Positions 51,483 through 64,000 of a DNA stretch of 64,000 bases are shown piece after piece. Within the stretch, counting starts at the first letter, position 1, and the number at the start of each line of letters is the position of its first letter. The stretch is from Perkinsus olseni (lineage: Eukaryota > Perkinsozoa > Perkinsida > Perkinsidae). The DNA lies in contig JABANP010000071.1 of the NCBI GenBank assembly GCA_013115135.1, positions 62,001-126,000 of the forward strand, in the 5' to 3' direction. Under the pieces are notes generated by a model, which saw only the letters and a program-made list of their open reading frames with translations, was not told the DNA's origin and did not search any database. Both the position numbers and the translations under genes were made by a program.

Positions 51483-52357
51483 TCACCACAGTGCATGACA
51501 ACAACCGGCTGTCTGTGACTGCTACTGAGGATACTCTGCAAAATGCGTACCATTGTGTCACTACTTACCTACTTCTCCCTCGATGGCCATGTGTTGCTCA
51601 TAGGGGCAGCGCTGACCTCAACTCCACTACTGCAGTGCAGACCATTTTGCTCTGGTTAGGTGATGTACAGTCGCCATTCTTTATCATGTAGACGACGACA
51701 ACAACAGTAGTGGTGACTGTGTCAGATTTTTTAAAGGCGAATTGGCAGCTACTGTTAACACGGGGATGTGGCATTCATCAGCCCTAATATAGATACGTTA
51801 TGATGATACTTTTTGAGTCGACGATTATGGTGGAGGACCTACTTGATACAGATACTCATCTATTTGTTGTCTGTGTACGTTAATAACACTGAGGCAGTTG
51901 CGTTGTAAGTTGAGGGATGTCGCAGGGCATGAAGTTGAATCGAGGATCTCGTACACTCCTCAGTGAAACCATCGGCAAGAACGAGTCGAAACGGCAGCGG
52001 GGGAGCGCATTTAATTGCTTCTATCGATAATTAGTGATACACTGAGCTAGGTTAGTCCAGATGAGAGCATGGCATCGTATGACGATGGTAGAGAGCTGCC
52101 CATGAACCGAACCAATCCACCGGCCGGAGCTTCTATCAGTTCTTACCAACTTTTACCACCATTAGATTACCTGCAGGCCAGTAGATCCTCAAAGTTGCAC
52201 CACGATTTCTGGCTAGTGATCGACTGTACAGCTTCCGGCGTGATCTTATTCGTATAGCGACCGTCTGGCAGCAATCCTCTCCGACCTACGTGGTTACTAT
52301 TCAACGCAAGCGATAGAATTAGGCAATAGACCATCACAAAAAGTATACACGAGGAGC
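51483..52357. other. Convergent 3' spacer between PNO and UBE2J2
   Basis: An 875-bp AT-richer stretch between two convergent stop codons. Short ORFs of 60-66 codons on both strands show no family resemblance. It presumably holds both 3' untranslated regions and polyadenylation sites; no repeat or RNA gene is evident. Confidence 0.6.
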
Positions 52358-53459
52358 TCATATGGAATTCTCATTAGCGTCGTCCAGTGATGAAATAACG
52401 GCATAGCCGATAGCAGTGAATACGGCCACAGCTGCTAGGATAGTTGGCAGTAAATAGTGATGATCATTGACCAAGTCGAGACCACCGAAGAGATCGCCTC
52501 TGTCTTTTGAATTTGGATCGTACACATTGTTCTCGCTTCCCCCGAGCCGTTTGCAAAACTTGGAGAAATCCTGAATCAGGGGCTGCCGAACGGTGACACT
52601 ACGCAACGCTGTTACCTTGCAGGCGAATACAGCATCTTTGTCAGGGAAGCCGCACTCAGTGCAGGTCTTTGCTCCTTCGGGAGGAGGTATTCGATGAAAG
52701 TACCCATGGGTGGGATAGAACCTGAGACCTCCCCATGCACACCCGTGGACTACACGAGGATCGCAGCTCTCACCGAGTGGTATCCAGGAACTCCGGAAAG
52801 AGCTCTCGGAAGTCCTTGTCCTGAAATAAGGTAATCCTGTCATTGCCCTTCAATACCACCAACTTACGAGTTTGTTTTTGACGAAGCTATTGATCGCACA
52901 CTTCTCCCTGTACGCAGTCGATGCCGACATCCCGCCGGTCGTTCTGGGCTCAGTTTTGTCCAACATGAAACTCACAAGGCCTGATGAGTGGTGAAGTAAG
53001 AAAACGGTGAGAAAAGAGTTGAACTCACCGATAAGGATAGTCTCCACTCGCCAGCTGGGATTCCAAGATTCTGGATGGAAGTCGGACATGGACAAACATA
53101 GCTTCGTATGCGTTTCGAATCTCCCTAAGGAGCGGTGGTTGATAATGACGATGATGGCAGTTGGCAGGCGTAATACCATTGGGAGTAATCATGTAGATCG
53201 CCGGCGGCTTCAGCGGATACATCGGTGGGAATACTAGCTTCCCGTGATACACGCCGCCGTAATAGGGAGTGTCTTCGGGAAGATCAAAAACAACAAAGTG
53301 CCATTCAAGCATGCTCTTAGTGGAGGGCATGGCATCTATCTGTGCTGGGCAGGCCCTGATGGAGTAAAGGGTTGAGGGTGGTAGCTCGTCCGGGACCTAC
53401 TTCTTCAAAGCCTGCAATTCCCGTGTCAGCCGCGCCACCGCCTGGCGATTCTCCGACAT
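52358..53459 (-). CDS. UBE2J2: Tail-anchored ER ubiquitin-conjugating enzyme E2 (UBE2J2/Ubc6 type)
   Basis: E2 enzyme that carries ubiquitin for ER-associated degradation. Seven exons: 53401-53459, 53177-53355, 53029-53124, 52868-52980, 52774-52820, 52616-52721 and 52358-52570. They sum to 813 bases, exactly 271 codons including stop. The UBC fold is clear: RLTRELQALKK, LEWHFVV, GGVYHGKLVFP, KPPAIYMITPNGRF, then TKLCLSMSDFHPESWNP with the catalytic Cys near residue 89. The C-terminus has a single membrane segment (LLPTILAAVAVFTAIGYAVI) followed by a short polar tail, the Ubc6/UBE2J2 topology. Introns are 45-52 bp; the 52571-52615 intron is in frame and could be misread as coding, and an apparent in-frame TAG at 53398-53400 falls in the first intron. 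No frame break was needed. Start chosen as the ATG directly before the UBC helix. Confidence 0.93.
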
Positions 53460-53675
53460 TATCGAAAAACAATTCTTGCTTATGTAGAGGTGTATAACAT
53501 GACAGTTAACAGGCGCGGCCACTGAGTGGCAGTCGCATCAGATTTCAGTAACCCCAAGGTCATTATAAATGACTGCTGTTCCCATCCCTCCTGTCATCAG
53601 ACTTCCAACCAAGCCGCCTAGGTAGCTGGAAACGTTTGGTAAGGATAAACATTCTCATCAGCACACTCAACAACT

Positions 53676-55924
53676 CTAGGGAGCTTTCTCAGAAGTCGGC
53701 GAAGTCACAGCCGCTCGGTCCAGCTCAGTCTGACGCTCCGCCTCTCGACACTTGAGCGGGATGTAGTCCTTCATGTCCTCCTCTTCCACCAAGTCACCGA
53801 CATCAAGCTGCAGTATATCACAACTGAGGACGATTGAGGGTGAAGGTAGCCAGCAGCAGAGGCCACCTACTGTTTCGATCCGAGGAGGTCGGCCATTGAT
53901 GGTCTCGTCCGGCCGAAGTCACCATGCACAAACTCCTTTATGTACATCCCTGCGCTGCACGCCAGAGACACCTGACCACACGGAGTTGCTCACTGAGATG
54001 AGCCCCCTACGGCGATGCCGACCTTGAGGTAGTGGGGGTTTATAATCTCGCAAGTGATGCTGTGCATGATCTTCCTTCGCATGGCGTTGGCCCGACGATG
54101 CATCACTCGGAGGGGAGTCCGCTGCTGGATCTCCACCTCCTTCATAGCGTTCACTCGCTCCACTACTTCTGCACTCACCGGGTCCTCACTCCAAACCATG
54201 CAGACATAACTGAGAGAGCGTCAACCTCACAGTCGAGTGCTACTACTCCCACCAAGGCCTACACTTTCGTGTGCCGCTCACTAGACCAGCCAAGCCACTC
54301 CATCACGTGCTTGTCGGCGGGGTGGATGAACATGACCTCAAAGGCGTCAGTCTTGGCTGCTAGAGACTCCCACTCCACCTTATGATGGGGTAGTAGTAGA
54401 TTCCGGTGGGCATCGGGGATCTGTCCATCACAGCGTGTGCACCAGTGGGGGCCGAGAGCGAGGCCAGCTCACCTCGACAGCGAAGGGACGACCGTTGCCA
54501 AGCATGCGGACGTCGACATCCTCGCGGCCGGCGCTACAGAAGCTGCATCGCGTCCAGTCCGCCCCGAGGGCCTCACAGATCGGCTCTGAGAAGCGAAGGA
54601 GAACTCCACAGTGGTGACAGCCGATAGACCATTGACGCAGAACAACATGCGACCTACTGAGCGCTATCTCTGATGCTGAGGTCTCGCAGCGACTGCGAGG
54701 CTTGGCCCCATCATGGACCAGCCAGGGCGTCTGTGATATCTTCCGACTGAACTTCCTATACCTCCCGAAGAGGTATATGCTATCCCGGTTTATCACTGAC
54801 TCCAAGGTCGGCCTGAACTCTGCTGTGTTGGGGTAGGCCCTCATGCACTTAGCCAGGTCATCAACACCTACGCACTGATGATGCCAACTCGAGTGGGGCT
54901 AACGGAGGCTCACCCAACAGAGTCTCGAGCCTGTCGGAGCTCTGGCCCTTCATTGCCTTGATAATGGTATTGGTAGATGGCAGCTCGGCCTCGGCATCAG
55001 AGGTCTCGGGAGAGGAGGCTGTGGGGGGCTGAGCAGTACAACTGGCTGATGAAGGGTCGGGCCAGCCCTTACCTCAGTAGAGGAATCCCGCCTGTCCTTG
55101 TCCCTCCGCCATCGACCCTTGCCCTTCCCTCCTTTCCGAGCGAACTTTCGGTCATCCTTCCACCCTGAGGAGGATAGGTCCGCCTCCTACCCGTCAGCAA
55201 AGGGGCCTACGTGACGGCGGTTTGATGCGCTGCTCACTGGCCAGCACCGAGCACTCAAGTTTGTCTGCCGCTGGCGAATTCACCTGACAGCGCAACGGGA
55301 TGATAGACCAGACCGCAGCCTGGACGAGTAATGCTACTTCCAGTGTGACCCTGAAGTAGGCCTCTGCCACAGGGTTCGATGCCGCCAGGACCTCCTCCGT
55401 CAGGCCAGGGGTCATGGCTCTCATTTTACGGTGGAGTTCTGGTAGCAGCACCCATCGGAGGACCTCCCGAACCTCCGGTACCTAAAACTACTACTGTCGT
55501 CGTCAACTACCACGATGACAGGCTTGACAGGACGGGTAACAGGCAAAGATATTTCACTTCACGTGAGAAGAGGTCACGAGAAAATGCCCCCGGCGACGAC
55601 CGACCTCTTCCACCGCTCCTCTTTCGTATAGTATCTTCTCGACGAAGCCTCGGACGACCAGAGCAGGCGGCAGGCGAGTAGAGAGTACAAGGTCGTAGGT
55701 GTCCTCAAACCTGTTTGAGCACTTCAAGATGACCCCCAACGCTAGATGCTGTACCCTGATGCATCGATAGCAGCAACGATGTCCTCCATGACGCGGTTCT
55801 CGTGACCAGAGAGGCAGGGGTCCTCCAATAGACCAAAGCAACCACCACAGAGATGCTCGGGCTCAGGCCTGCACAGGCAGGGGAGAATGGGAAAAGACAG
55901 ACAGCCCATTAGATAGAATGCCAC
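53676..55924 (-). CDS. PUS10: tRNA pseudouridine synthase PUS10
   Basis: Isomerises uridine to pseudouridine in the T-loop of tRNA. Read right to left: a Cys-rich N-terminal motif (CGGCFGLLEDPC) and DIVAAIDASGF segment; a middle part (VLRWVLLPELHRK); GRYRKFSRKISQTPW; the catalytic loop AGREDVDVRMLGNGRPFAVE containing the essential Asp; RTPLRVM then HRRANAMR; SAGMYIKEFVHGDFGRTRPS; and a terminal DILQLDVGDL. This is the domain order of archaeal and eukaryotic PUS10. Supported introns include 53824-53870 and 53972-54022, and others of 44-72 bp; several exon borders between 54.85 and 55.6 kb are uncertain. The stop is TAG at 53676-53678. The true start was not found: the exon at 55,870 needs upstream sequence, probably ending near 55,925-56,060, so 55924 marks only the end of what I can support. 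Confidence 0.88.
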
Positions 55925-56219
55925 TACGAGCGATTGAGAGCGCTCGCAGAGATGAGGTCACTATGCCACTGAATTAGTGAGGCGAGAGCGGTACAGCAAA
56001 GCCCTTCGGAAACAGAGCCAGCCGAGTGCTGCCCCTATGCTACGTGGCATAGCGGGTCAATTTGTGCATGCTACATTGTTCTCGTCACTGTGTACGTGAC
56101 ACAGCGCCTCTCAGTCTCATATGGATTCTCGAAGTCGAGAGTCCCGCTACCCGGTATCGTTAGGGATCGACAGAAAGGGCGAAAGTGACAACGGTCAAAT
56201 AGCAGGAGGCCACTGAACC
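55925..56219 (-). other. Probable 5' exon(s) or leader of PUS10
   Basis: A 59-bp GT-AG intron ending at the 55.88-kb exon, with a TCTAAT branch-like sequence, can be drawn. The sequence upstream of it stays open for about 30 codons back to a TAG. The N-terminus of PUS10 probably lies here, but no single model stands out. Confidence 0.35.
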
Positions 56220-56612
56220 CTATTCGCTAGTTTGACAAGACGAGTAAATGACGAGCCCCAAGCAAGTGCCCTCGTTCGGCTGCTGTTTCATCGCCAGTTC
56301 TCTACGGAGCCATCGGACGTTGCCTCGGCTATCCGAGGCGAGGGCTCTCAATCTATCCCAAGATGAGCCGAACAGCCCATAATCTATATCAGATACAACA
56401 GGCGATATGCTATTGCCTGCATGAGTAACGCGGCGGCGGCGGCACAAGGCCAAGTCGAGCCAATCCCAACACACTACCTGTCCTCCTGTGGTGGTCCGAC
56501 CCAGTCTTCTGCCTTGTACTTCTCAGGGTCCTTCTCTCCTTTAAACCGGAGCTCACATCGCCAGCAGAAGTAGTCCGCTAGCTCAGGAGCCGAGGCTTCA
56601 GACGCGGTCATT
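56220..56612 (-). CDS. Small unrecognised Cys-containing protein
   Basis: ATG 56612 opens MTASEASAPELADYFCWRCE and runs 45 codons to a charged stretch (KGEKDPEKYKAEDWVGPP). A one-frame shift near 56480 would continue into an 85-codon ORF ending at 56220. That shift could be a short intron or an indel. The CWRC pair suggests a metal-binding knuckle, but a second pair is not obvious. It might alternatively be a distal 5' exon of PUS10, whose N-terminus also carries Cys pairs. No family assigned. Confidence 0.35.
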
Positions 56613-56670
56613 ACTACGGACAAACCCTGCCGCCCGCTGATCTTCACTCACGACTACAACATAACACTTC

Positions 56671-57449
56671 TCAATAACGGACGATAATAGCGTTGAGCGC
56701 TGCGAGGCTCGGATGACCCCAACACCGGAGTAACAAACACTGAATAGACGGTACGACTACGGCAGCAGTCAGACCAAGCAACGTGCTCTGTGAAAATAGC
56801 AGTGCTCCGAGAAGGCCAGGTCTCCTCGCCTGGAGAACTAACAACAACCGGAACACCACAACGCACGACAAAAATCCGACTGCTACCATTGTTCGCTCAA
56901 CGATCGCTGACAGCAATTTAATCAGTTCTGCTACTACTACTTCTGATACTCTTATCGTTCAGTTTCCTCCTGAGCCCCGCATCACTGTTGAGGAAGGGGA
57001 GGGAACAGGCAGGAGGAGAAGGAGGGGATGAAGGGTCCTCGAGATTATGATGATGCTATTATTATTGAGTTACATGATGGCCACACAAGGCGACCGACTA
57101 ATGTTAATGGTACAGACATATTACTAGTAGATTTCGAAACCAAGACGACAACAACAACAACGACTACTACTACAACATTCTGTCGGGGAAAAGCGTCAAA
57201 TACACCACCACCGCGGGCCAGTAAGAATAGGGCAACGACAGATACGAATAGAACAGCACAAAGTGTCACGGAACTATCCAGCTTCCTCCGCTTGGACCAA
57301 GGCAAGCATTGGTATGATCCCCAAAGACTTGGCCCTCGTAACAGACGACTACTGCCTTCAAATAGCGGCGGAAAGTAGGTTGAAAATACTTGCCTATCAC
57401 TTGGAAGAGGAGCCCGGGAGAGAATCGTCATCATTCTGAGGGAGAACAT
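56671..57449 (-). CDS. Hypothetical membrane protein(s), structure unresolved
   Basis: The 5' ORF (57045-57449) starts MFSLRMMTILSRAPLPSD and contains a basic patch followed by one hydrophobic segment (VTLCAVLFVSVVALFLLA), as in a type II membrane protein. It then enters a poly-valine run produced by a microsatellite. A second ORF (56671-56916) has two further hydrophobic segments (VGFLSCVVVFRLLLVL; LLGLTAAVVV). Whether these belong to one spliced gene is unclear. No homologue recognised. Confidence 0.3.
57145..57176. repeat. Trinucleotide microsatellite (ACA/ACT-type)
   Basis: About 32 bp of near-perfect (ACA)n, ACG, (ACT)n triplets. In the minus reading frame it gives consecutive valines, a Val run that would be an artefact if the stretch is intronic. 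Confidence 0.85.
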
Positions 57450-60264
57450 AGGTCGACCAGAACAGGCATCACACTATCATTGGTTGCTCCGACTTTCCCT
57501 ACCGATGGTCTCTGTTGTCCTTCTACACTCCCCTCCTGATCAGATTTGCTCTCTCCCTGCTGCTGTTGTTGCTGTTGGGCCAAGCCATTAGCTAAAACCT
57601 CCGTGTTGATATTGTGGTCACTTGCAACGGAGACGTGAGGTGTCGAGGAAGCTGATGAGGGGGAAGTGGAAGACAGGTTAGCAATGAGCGACGCTAAAGT
57701 CGCGGTGTCCACGGTATCTGTATTGCAACTGAAGGCCAACACGATGCTGTGCTCCTACCCCCGGCCTCAGCATTTCCCCACCCTGCTAGATTCGAAGAAG
57801 CAGCGAGGTTGGCTGGATTCGTATTGGACGGTGGAATGGCAGCAGAGGACCTGAGAGGAGAAGGTGGGGGTCAGCTGGCTGGGTAGGGTGACTACTCTGA
57901 AACCGAGGAGGATGTGGGGGCTGAGCTCATAGGGTTCCACCAACTCTGAGAGGGAGGAGAGAATTGGAGGAGCACAACGGTATGGACGGCCTACTGCGTT
58001 GCTAGGGGTGAAAGCTGGGGCAGTGGCGCTCAGGTGACTGCTTCCAGAAGTCCCACTGGTGGAAAGATCTGGGAGAGGTGTGGTATGAAAAGCGCGCCGC
58101 CCACAGGTGAACCTCACCAAATTGGCCAGACAGTCCTCCCATAGAACACAGCCCGACACTATCGCTGCTGCTACTACTAGCATTAGTCCGTGGACCCGAA
58201 CCCGCCACAGATACATTGGTCCCTGAGTCACCGACTACTACCATCATCAACCCCTCAAAGCCAATACTACCCGTCGTAGGTGCATTCCGTGGGGAGGCGG
58301 CCAGTCCAGGCAGGCCGACCATATCGGCGCGACCCAGGCCATAAGTCCTCACCAACTGCTCTGCCAACTTAGCCAAAGAATCACTGAGGAGCGGGCGAGG
58401 ATGAAACTGTACGACGAAAGGAGCATGCCTTACTCGGCTGGAGCGGTATCCAATCTTGATGCTTGCTGCTGATGCGACAGTGACTGAGTATCCCACGAAT
58501 AGCGTCCCCGTTGTAGCTCAGTCTGAGGGACTGGATAGACGAAGAGCGGAAAAGGCGGTATTACGTTGGGAGTAAAGGAGGGTGCATCGACGCTCAGCGT
58601 ACTGGCGGCACTGCTACCCCTCTCGGCCTGGACCGAGACTGAGGCCATGTTGTCGAAGGAGGACAGGGAAGGCGCGACGTCGTCCGAAGCTGATGCCACG
58701 GACGAGTAGGGCTGCTGCTGCTGGGGGCCAAAGAGGGTTGGTAGGACGGACTCGAAGCCGGGGGGAGGGGTGGTAACTTCGTCATCATCACTCACGCCGT
58801 TCCCTAGCGAGGCTGCTGAAATCGACCAGAAAGTAGCGGCATCATTCCAAAGGAGGCTAACGTACAAATCTGTGTAGTGAGTCCATCGGCCCTGAGAGGA
58901 GCACCCTGAGCACCGGTAGTAGTAGCAGCGGCGGCGGCGGGCGCCTGACCGCCAGCAGTAGTAGTCTGGCCACCTGTCACCCCTAACGACGACACGGCAA
59001 TACAAACAGCCGATGGGTGCCCTGAGTAGTACTACCCATCTTGGCTGCGATCGAGGCTGCAGTGGCTGCAACCTGTGGGTCGGTCGGCAGGCTAGCGCCG
59101 TTTTGGAAACCACAATAAACTATATAGTTCTCCATTAGCTGCTCAGCAAGCTGTACGAACTGGCTGTGGGATCGAGACCTGAGAAGAGTATCTTCTGACC
59201 GATTGCGCAGCTGGAAGATTTCCTCACTTGATGGCGTTGTAAATCTGGCCTTTGAGATTGTACTCTTCTAGGAAAGCATCCGGGGCGTGACGTCTGATAA
59301 TTCTGAGAAGCTCTCGCTTGCTGAGGTCGGCATATCCCGGCCCAAATTCTGCCAATACCTAGAATGGAGCTCTCAGCCGATCCACCCCTTCCGAACCCTT
59401 CCACTACTACCATCTCAGTGGTCGAGTATTGGGTTGGCGGGTACTGCTCGGCCAATGGGGGAACTTCTACCCTCAGCATGCTGTTCACTTGGCCTGGTGC
59501 ATGGTTATGGTGGGGAGGGCGGACTCCAGAGGGGCCTTGTGGACCCCCACGGGGTGTCCTGTGAGGGGCGGCCCCCCAGGGTAGAGCGATAGAGCCGCCG
59601 CCAGTAGTGCCGTTACTGACCCCTTGATTGTACAGTAATGATGACAAGGATGTTGGCGAGAGTGAAGATGATGATGCTGTCGAGCGAGGGGCGGCAGAGG
59701 CCACAGGATATGCGGCTGTCACTGCTGCTGCTGCCGCCACAGGGGCGTTGTTATAGGCTGGAGGCACAAGGGCGTCTGAGATCAATCACTCGACCGTAGC
59801 GAGGATGCGTCCTTACCACCCTCAAAATTCCGTCCCCTGGCGGTTCTCATCCCCGTGGAGACTCTCGGCATCACACTGGCTCCGCCGAGCCACTGCTGTT
59901 GTTGCTGCTGGGCAGTGGTAGCGGGCCCTCTTTCACTACCTTGATAATCATGACGAGCCCCACCGTAATTCCGGGCACCTCTGGCCGCCGATTGAGCGGC
60001 TAATAGGTTATTCCGCCTAGCACTGGTGACCGGAGTCGGCGACGTGCTCGATGGTTGACTGTAAAGGGCCGATCCGACCAGGGCAGAGACATCAGGGGCG
60101 CTGCTGGTAGTGGGGTAGTAAGGAGCAGGGTAGGGATGGTAATCAGAAGGATTCCGACCAGTCGATGGAAGGATCCCCAGCCCCTGCTGAGCCGACGCGC
60201 GAATTGTGGGACGGCACCGCCATGATGATACCAATTGAAAATAAAACCCTTCCATACCATACAT
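57431..60264 (-). CDS. Long low-complexity Gln/Ala/Ser/Thr-rich protein with one ordered patch
   Basis: A multi-exon minus gene. From ATG 60264 the first exon is Ser/Pro/Ala rich with a poly-Gln run. Introns at 59776-59816, 59359-59410 and 59179-59227 (GT-AG, 41-52 bp) join it to an ordered segment (AEFGPGYADLSKRELLRIIR, then HAPDAFLEEYNLKGQIY and FVQLAEQLMENY). Ala/Thr/Gly-rich and Ser-rich stretches follow, and the last ORF (57431-57742) again carries poly-Gln. Exon borders from 59.0 kb leftward are not resolved, and frame breaks may be present. Composition resembles RNA-associated or transcription-associated disordered proteins, but no domain is recognised. The start lies only about 120 bp from the METAP2 stop; an upstream ATG at 60329 is in a different frame. 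Confidence 0.6.
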
Positions 60265-60381
60265 CCCCCAATTCTCATCTCGACAACACCCAGCATAATC
60301 TCATTTATACTACCATCACAGCCCAACACAGTCGGTGACGATTGAAACGACAGTCATCAGTGTCCTCAGGCAATGTACCCT

Positions 60382-62481
<2,100 letters not shown>

Positions 62482-62831
62482 GATGTTCTGGTAGGATTAA
62501 TCAACTGACCACGTCAGTGCCCCCACACTTTGCTCGACGCGTCACCACTGCTAAGCTTTTCCTTGTGAACATATGCCCCTTGAAGGCATAGTCGTAGGGG
62601 AAGCTGATCGATTCGTGGCCGACTTAAGGGGAGTGGGAATAGTCCCAGGTTCGAGCCCGGCACACGTCATTTTTAGCGTCAGGAAATGGCCGACGCATCT
62701 TGGAACTGCTGAGGTCGCACAACCCATAGTTACCCCGCTGCCCAAAGGGCTCTTAGATCTGCCTAAGCTCTCAGTTCAACTTAGCTTGGACGACAGCCTC
62801 CTCAGTTGTGGTTATTATCCTAACCTCGTCT
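62482..62831. promoter_or_regulatory. Divergent spacer between METAP2 and V-ATPase subunit a
   Basis: A 350-bp region between two divergent ATGs that must carry both promoters. It includes a plus ORF beginning at 62573 that I regard as non-coding because the downstream gene starts convincingly at 62832. No specific regulatory motif was recognised. Confidence 0.5.
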
Positions 62832-64000
62832 ATGGGCCTCCTGCGTAGTGAGACCATGAAACATGGGACTCTGGTCCTTCCCACCGACAGGGCCAGGCAG
62901 TTCATAGACGTCATAGGATACTCCGTGAGAACAACACCACCAATGCTTCTCCTTCCTCGTCGTTGCAGTACTGCCCCTCTCAGACCCGGATAGAATTCGA
63001 GGACATGAACAGTGCTAGTATGAATCGGAACTACAGGAAGTACGTTCAGAGGTAGTAGTAGCATCAGCGAGGCGAGAGAGGCCGCAGAGGAGGTTATGGC
63101 AGGATCGAGGAGCTCGAGAGGATAATACGGTTCCTAGAGGCCGAGATAGAGGAGGCAGCGCCGCATACTAGGATACGGAAAGGGCATATCGATGCCTTCC
63201 TGATGGACACTGCTGATGTAGTCGTAGTGGGGTTGGCGGGGGGGAGGTATTGAGGTGATGCTCAGAACTACCGGTTGGATACACTAGAGGCCGACCTCAA
63301 GAGGCTATACCAACGCTTTGTCGAAGTTCCAGGAGAACAACGCGTAAGGGTCTGTCGATTGATACTGAGGCACAGCCCGTCCCTCTTAGGGAACTCATAT
63401 CATCGCGGAACGCAGCGTTGGAGGAGAAATACGTGTGCTTCGCCGCGAGCACCTCTCAAGTGTACCTCGGCACCACAGGGGATGGTCAGTTCGATAACTA
63501 CGCTCTCGTCACCATCACTCTGTCCTCTTCAGATTTGTCCTCGACAGCCTTGATGAGTCCTCACGAGGTAGGTGGGCCATCCACGTAGCACTAGGTTGAA
63601 AGTACTTCCCTCAGGCTTCTTTGATAGAGGAGGGGGAGGCTCTCACTGGCGGCTACGGTGGCAGGTCTTCCCGATCCACGGCCGGTGTCACCTGCATTGC
63701 GGGGGTCATCCTGCAGGTAGGAGCGGTCCGCCCTTGACGCAGCTGATTGGTGTCTGTGTCAGTCGGACCAAGCCAGGTTTGCGAGAGTCTTGTTCCGAGC
63801 AACATTCGGCAACACGTAAGGAGGATATCTTTGCGCACGTAGAAGATTCCGAGGTGCTCGGATCAGGTTCACCGACTTCGTTCAAATCCCGGAAGCACTT
63901 CGGGATGCAAAAACGGGCGAGAACGAATACTACAGCGTTTTCGTCGTCTACTTCCAGGTGAGCGTATCTTAGGTCGGAAGCGTGTCTTTTGTGAACAAAC
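62832..64000 (+). CDS. ATP6V0A: V-type proton ATPase subunit a, N-terminal part (runs off the right edge)
   Basis: Subunit a forms the stator and proton half-channels of the membrane V0 sector. The start MGLLRSETMKHGTLVLPTDR is typical. Exons: 62832-62924, 62984-63051, 63103-63217, 63266-63343, 63390-63484, 63533-63567, 63615-63716, 63763-63815 and 63867-63957; introns are 46-59 bp. Conserved pieces in order: IEFEDMN, RNYRKYVQRIEELERIIRFL, YRLDTLEADLKRLYQ, KFQENNAELI, GVTCIAGVI, ARFARVLFRATFGNTF and YYSVFVVYFQ. These are the cytosolic N-terminal coiled-coil domain; the membrane half lies beyond the window. One extra base in the TTT run near 63318 breaks the frame between LYQ and KFQENN, matching the error type seen in PNO. 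Confidence 0.93.

Noticed and set aside
53395..53405. Premature stop (TAG) near the start of UBE2J2
   Set aside because: It lies at the 5' end of a 45-bp intron (53356-53400); splicing gives an uninterrupted 271-codon frame.
57045..57449. Poly-valine protein segment as a real domain
   Set aside because: It arises from a trinucleotide microsatellite and may lie in an intron or untranslated stretch.
62645..62665. tRNA gene suggested by a B-box-like GGTTCGAGCCC followed by a T run
   Set aside because: No matching acceptor stem or convincing A box could be drawn upstream, and the T-arm does not pair fully.

Overview
The window is nuclear DNA of a compact, intron-bearing protist, most likely a perkinsid or dinozoan alveolate (Perkinsus-like). 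The evidence is: GT-AG introns of only 40-60 bp in nearly every recognisable gene; a fused pyruvate:NADP+ oxidoreductase, a gene type known from Euglena and some alveolates; clearly eukaryotic housekeeping genes (tail-anchored ubiquitin-conjugating enzyme, PUS10, methionine aminopeptidase 2, V-ATPase subunit a); and short intergenic spacers. The genus is an inference.

Bases 1 to about 41,900 are one gene on the minus strand whose 3' end lies beyond the left edge. It starts with a probable signal peptide and a non-repetitive N-terminal region split by 14 tiny introns. It then opens into a single exon of at least 39.8 kb that encodes about 1,100 tandem copies of a 12-residue unit (consensus LGSSLSLRSFAR and relatives), about 13,300 residues inside the window. 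Unit types are arranged in 36-residue triads over most of the right part and in roughly 62-residue pentads, with a 14-residue variant, in the left 14.6 kb. The frame is broken by about 40 one- or two-base insertions, mostly in short homopolymers. The unit register resumes exactly after each one, and the same kind of break occurs in the conserved PNO gene, so these are most simply assembly errors. This giant secreted or surface-type repeat protein is the novel object in the window; I recognise no named family.

Bases 42.0-44.7 kb hold only weak ORFs. A small, possibly mitochondrial gene on minus (44.7-45.3 kb) is divergent from PNO (plus, 45.8-51.5 kb), which has a mitochondrial-type leader, a complete PFOR half and a flavodoxin/cytochrome-P450-reductase half. 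PNO converges on a UBE2J2/Ubc6-type E2 (minus, 52.4-53.5 kb). Next on minus come PUS10 (53.7-55.9 kb), two small unrecognised genes (56.2-57.4 kb), a Gln/Ala/Ser-rich disordered protein (57.4-60.3 kb) and METAP2 (60.4-62.5 kb). The window closes with V-ATPase subunit a on plus (62.8 kb to the edge), divergent from METAP2.

The right-hand genes are unrelated housekeeping functions (energy metabolism, ER-associated degradation, tRNA modification, protein N-terminal processing, proton pumping) packed with 50-900 bp spacers. Nothing ties them functionally to the giant repeat gene.
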